Assembly: GCA_035714085.1 (NCBI GenBank)
Contig: DASTMP010000270.1
Location: 39,902 to 103,901 of the forward strand
DNA from: JAJVID01 sp035714085
Lineage (GTDB): Bacteria > Acidobacteriota > Blastocatellia > RBC074
Direction of reading: 5' to 3'
Length of the DNA stretch: 64,000 nt
Part shown: positions 61,859 through 64,000 of the stretch, piece by piece
How the letters are laid out: each line of letters opens with the position of its first letter
Position numbering within the stretch: position 1 is the stretch's first letter
The notes under the pieces: model-generated
The model's input: the letters and a program-made list of their open reading frames with translations, nothing else
Database searches by the model: none
Told to the model about the DNA's origin: nothing
Made by a program: the position numbers and the translations under genes

Positions 61859-64000
61859 TTAAGACATATTTTCCAAAGCGTTCAGCAACCGTTCGGGCGT
61901 GATTGGTATTTCCGTGACAAATGCCCCGGTCGCGTTGAAGATCGCCGAAGCGATTGAAGGAGCCGCTCCGTCCATGGGCAATTCACCAACACCTTTCGCG
62001 CCGAAAGGGCCGTGAGGGTATTCCTTCTCCACAATGATCGTCTCGATCTCAGGAGCGTCGAGCGACGTCGGTATGATGTAATTTGTCAGGCGGTTGTTCA
62101 GGATACGCCCGCGATCCCAGACCAGTTCTTCAAACAATCCATAGCCAACGGCTTGCAGCGTTCCGCCCTCGATCTGTCCGGCGGCCAGCGCCGGATGAAT
62201 TGCGCGGCCGATGTCTTGCGCGGTCGTGATTTTTAGCGCCGTCACTTCGTAAGTGTCCATATCGACTTCGACCTCGGCGACCTCGGCTCCGTAGGAGAAG
62301 ACAGGGTAGGCGTCGCCCGTGTAAGTATCGTCGTCCCATTCAACTCCGGGCGGATGGGCGTAACGCGCATAGGTCCGCAAATCGCCGTGCAGATCGATGT
62401 ACTCTCGCGCAGCCTCGCCAAAGCTCGCAAGCCGCTTCTCGCCGGCCGTGAACCAGCCATCAATCAATTCCACATCGGCTTCGCCGAAACGTTCTGCGAC
62501 GAATCGAAGCAACTTCTCTTTCGCATCACGCGCCGCAAGCTGAACGACTCGACCGACAACCATGCATGTTCGGGAAGCCACCGTCGGGCCGCTGTCGGGC
62601 ACGCGCGATGTGTCCGGCTCTTCGATTTCGACATCGTCATAATGGACGCCCAATTCATCGGCCACGATCTGACAAAAAATCGTGCGAGTTCCTTGCCCGA
62701 TTTCCGTCGAGCCCGAGAGGACACGCGCGCGCCCTTCGGGCGTGATCTCCACGCCGGCTTGGGCTTTCATCTTCGATTCGCCGCTGCCGGTGAAGCCCGC
62801 GCCATGGAAGAAGAGCGAAAGGCCGACTCCCCGACGCTTCGATCCATTGTCGGTTGGCGAAATTGCTCGCCTCTTCTCGACGAAACCGGATCGTTCGACC
62901 GCGGCGTTCAGCACATCTTCCGAGCCCACGCTCCAATTCAGTCTCTGTCCCGTCACCGTAATATCGCCTTCTCGCAGCATATTGATGCGGCGCAGTTCCA
63001 GCGGATCAACGCCGAGTTCAGCTGCGATCTTTTCCATCTGCATTTCGTAAGCGAATGTGACTTGCGGCGCGCCAAATCCGCGAAACGCGCCGTTGGGCGG
63101 AGTGTTCGTCGCGACGGCGCGAGCGGTGATGCGGACGTTGTCACACATGTACGGCCCTTGCGCGTGAATAGCCCCGCGAGATAGCACTACTGACGAGAGC
63201 GTGGCGTAGGCTCCGCCGTCGAACACTATGTCAATCTCACTCGCCGCCAACCGTCCGTCGGTCATCACTCCCGTGCGATGGCGAATGATTCCGGGGTGGC
63301 GCTTCGGCGTCGCGGCGATGTCTTCCGCGCGGTCGTAAATCATTTTTACCGGACGCCCCGCCTTATGCGCCAGCAAAGCCGCATGCGCAGCGATCATTGA
63401 CGGATACTCTTCTTTGCCGCCGAAACCGCCGCCGGTGGTCGTCTGAATCACAATCGCTTGTTCGTCGCTTAAATTGAAAAGTTGCTTGATCGCTTTGTGA
63501 ACGTAGTAAGGGCATTGCATTGAGCCCATCACCGTCAACGAATCTTTCCCCGGAATCGCGATCATTCCTTGCGTTTCTATATAAAGCTGCTCCTGATGCG
63601 GCACACGGTATTCGCCAGTGACAATGTGATCGGCTCGCTTGAAGCCTTCGTCAACGTCGCCGCGCGCGATCAGAAAACTTTTGAAGAGATTGTCCGAGCC
63701 GTGAATGATCTCATCGCAATTCAGCGCCTTTTCAATCGTCAGCAGCGGATGCGCTTCCTCGTATTCAATGCTTATGTGTCGCGCGGCAATCTCGATCTCG
63801 TGTTTGCTCTCGGCGGCGATCAGCAGGATCGGCTCTTCGCAATGGCGAATTTCGGTCTCGGCTAGGAGGGGCTGGTCGTTTTCGATCAGCGCCACATAGT
63901 TTTCTCCGGGAATGTCGCGGTAATCGGCGATCACCACGCGGGACCAATCGTAGCCGGGATCGAAAGTAATCGCCTTGATCCGGCCTCGCGGGACGCTGCT
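61859..64000 (-). CDS. Molybdopterin-binding large subunit of a xanthine dehydrogenase/CO dehydrogenase-family enzyme (5' end outside window)
   Basis: The visible 713 residues are the C-terminal part of a CoxL/XdhA protein; the frame is open to the window edge. Q-T-T-T-G-G-G-F-G-G-K-E, P-N-G-A-F-R-G-F-G-A-P-Q and E-I-G-Q-G-T-R-T are molybdopterin contacts. The end shows G-P-F-G-A-K-G-V-G-E-L-P with the conserved catalytic Glu. The usual CO-dehydrogenase active-site loop (A-Y-R-C-S-F-R) is not present, so a purine or aldehyde-type substrate is more likely. The mocA-like gene at 42193 could supply its cofactor form. Confidence 0.92.
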   Translation of the reverse strand, partial: SSVPRGRIKAITFDPGYDWSRVVIADYRDIPGENYVALIENDQPLLAETEIRHCEEPILLIAAESKHEIEIAARHISIEYEEAHPLLTIEKALNCDEIIHGSDNLFKSFLIARGDVDEGFKRADHIVTGEYRVPHQEQLYIETQGMIAIPGKDSLTVMGSMQCPYYVHKAIKQLFNLSDEQAIVIQTTTGGGFGGKEEYPSMIAAHAALLAHKAGRPVKMIYDRAEDIAATPKRHPGIIRHRTGVMTDGRLAASEIDIVFDGGAYATLSSVVLSRGAIHAQGPYMCDNVRITARAVATNTPPNGAFRGFGAPQVTFAYEMQMEKIAAELGVDPLELRRINMLREGDITVTGQRLNWSVGSEDVLNAAVERSGFVEKRRAISPTDNGSKRRGVGLSLFFHGAGFTGSGESKMKAQAGVEITPEGRARVLSGSTEIGQGTRTIFCQIVADELGVHYDDVEIEEPDTSRVPDSGPTVASRTCMVVGRVVQLAARDAKEKLLRFVAERFGEADVELIDGWFTAGEKRLASFGEAAREYIDLHGDLRTYARYAHPPGVEWDDDTYTGDAYPVFSYGAEVAEVEVDMDTYEVTALKITTAQDIGRAIHPALAAGQIEGGTLQAVGYGLFEELVWDRGRILNNRLTNYIIPTSLDAPEIETIIVEKEYPHGPFGAKGVGELPMDGAAPSIASAIFNATGAFVTEIPITPERLLNALENMS

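Overview
The window looks like a chromosomal segment of a GC-rich Gram-negative bacterium, most likely an acidobacterium of the Blastocatellia type. That assignment is an inference. It rests on a YidC with a large periplasmic domain, LPS heptose activation (hldE-type), a futalosine-type menaquinone gene (mqnA) coupled to the F420 gene cofD, many exported proteins of poorly characterised families, and a great load of intergenic hairpins built from short tandem words. No phage, integrase, transposase, CRISPR array, rRNA or tRNA was seen.

Layout. 1-2865: end of mqnA, cofD, and convergent cca. 2955-7342 (minus strand): a tetraheme metallophosphoesterase-like protein, a DUF721/DciA-like gene, gatC, a small NTF2-like gene overlapping gatC, and gatA. 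7420-13727: maf, ribA, a polytopic GT-C-like membrane protein and priA. 13735-14890: a HEIGH-motif protein and a DUF433 gene broken by an amber codon. 14893-18345: a PlsC-like acyltransferase, mannose-1-phosphate guanylyltransferase and comM. 18507-25928: exported TPR, SH3, thioredoxin-fold and TIM-barrel proteins, a HAD phosphatase and a zinc-ribbon/PH membrane protein. 25925-31736: a phosphodiesterase, pdxJ, a family 2 glycosyltransferase, xseA-xseB and a prenyl synthase. 31815-40496: tlyA, a PafA-like phosphatase, an hsdS remnant, DUF4186, mug, a lytic transglycosylase, a VWA protein and an NTF2-FKBP fusion. 40647-50762 (minus strand): ubiD-like, mocA-like, yhaM-like, two parvulin-type chaperones, mfd and hldE2. 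50969-60349: the classic origin-proximal block rpmH-rnpA-yidD-yidC-khpB-mnmE-mnmG-rsmG-parA-parB-bactofilin, with two parS-like sites. 60369-64000 (minus strand): a three-subunit xanthine dehydrogenase/CO-dehydrogenase-family molybdoenzyme, its large subunit cut by the window edge.

How it works together. The rpmH-to-bactofilin block joins ribosome and RNase P supply, membrane protein insertion, tRNA U34 and 16S modification, and chromosome segregation. dnaA is not next to rpmH here; hldE2 and mfd are. The mocA-like cytidylyl/NTP transferase could serve the molybdoenzyme at the window end. mqnA and the ubiD-like gene could both serve quinone synthesis.

The most unusual signal is about twenty hairpin elements. 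In most of them one arm is a run of 6-12 base words and the other arm is its reverse complement. The words differ from site to site. The elements lie between genes, but they also reach into coding sequence. They supply C-terminal tails and stop codons (Maf, GT-C protein, PlsC, ManC, HldE2, DUF721), a signal peptide (phosphodiesterase), a loop in a membrane protein, an N-terminal insert in RsmG and an insert in Mfd.
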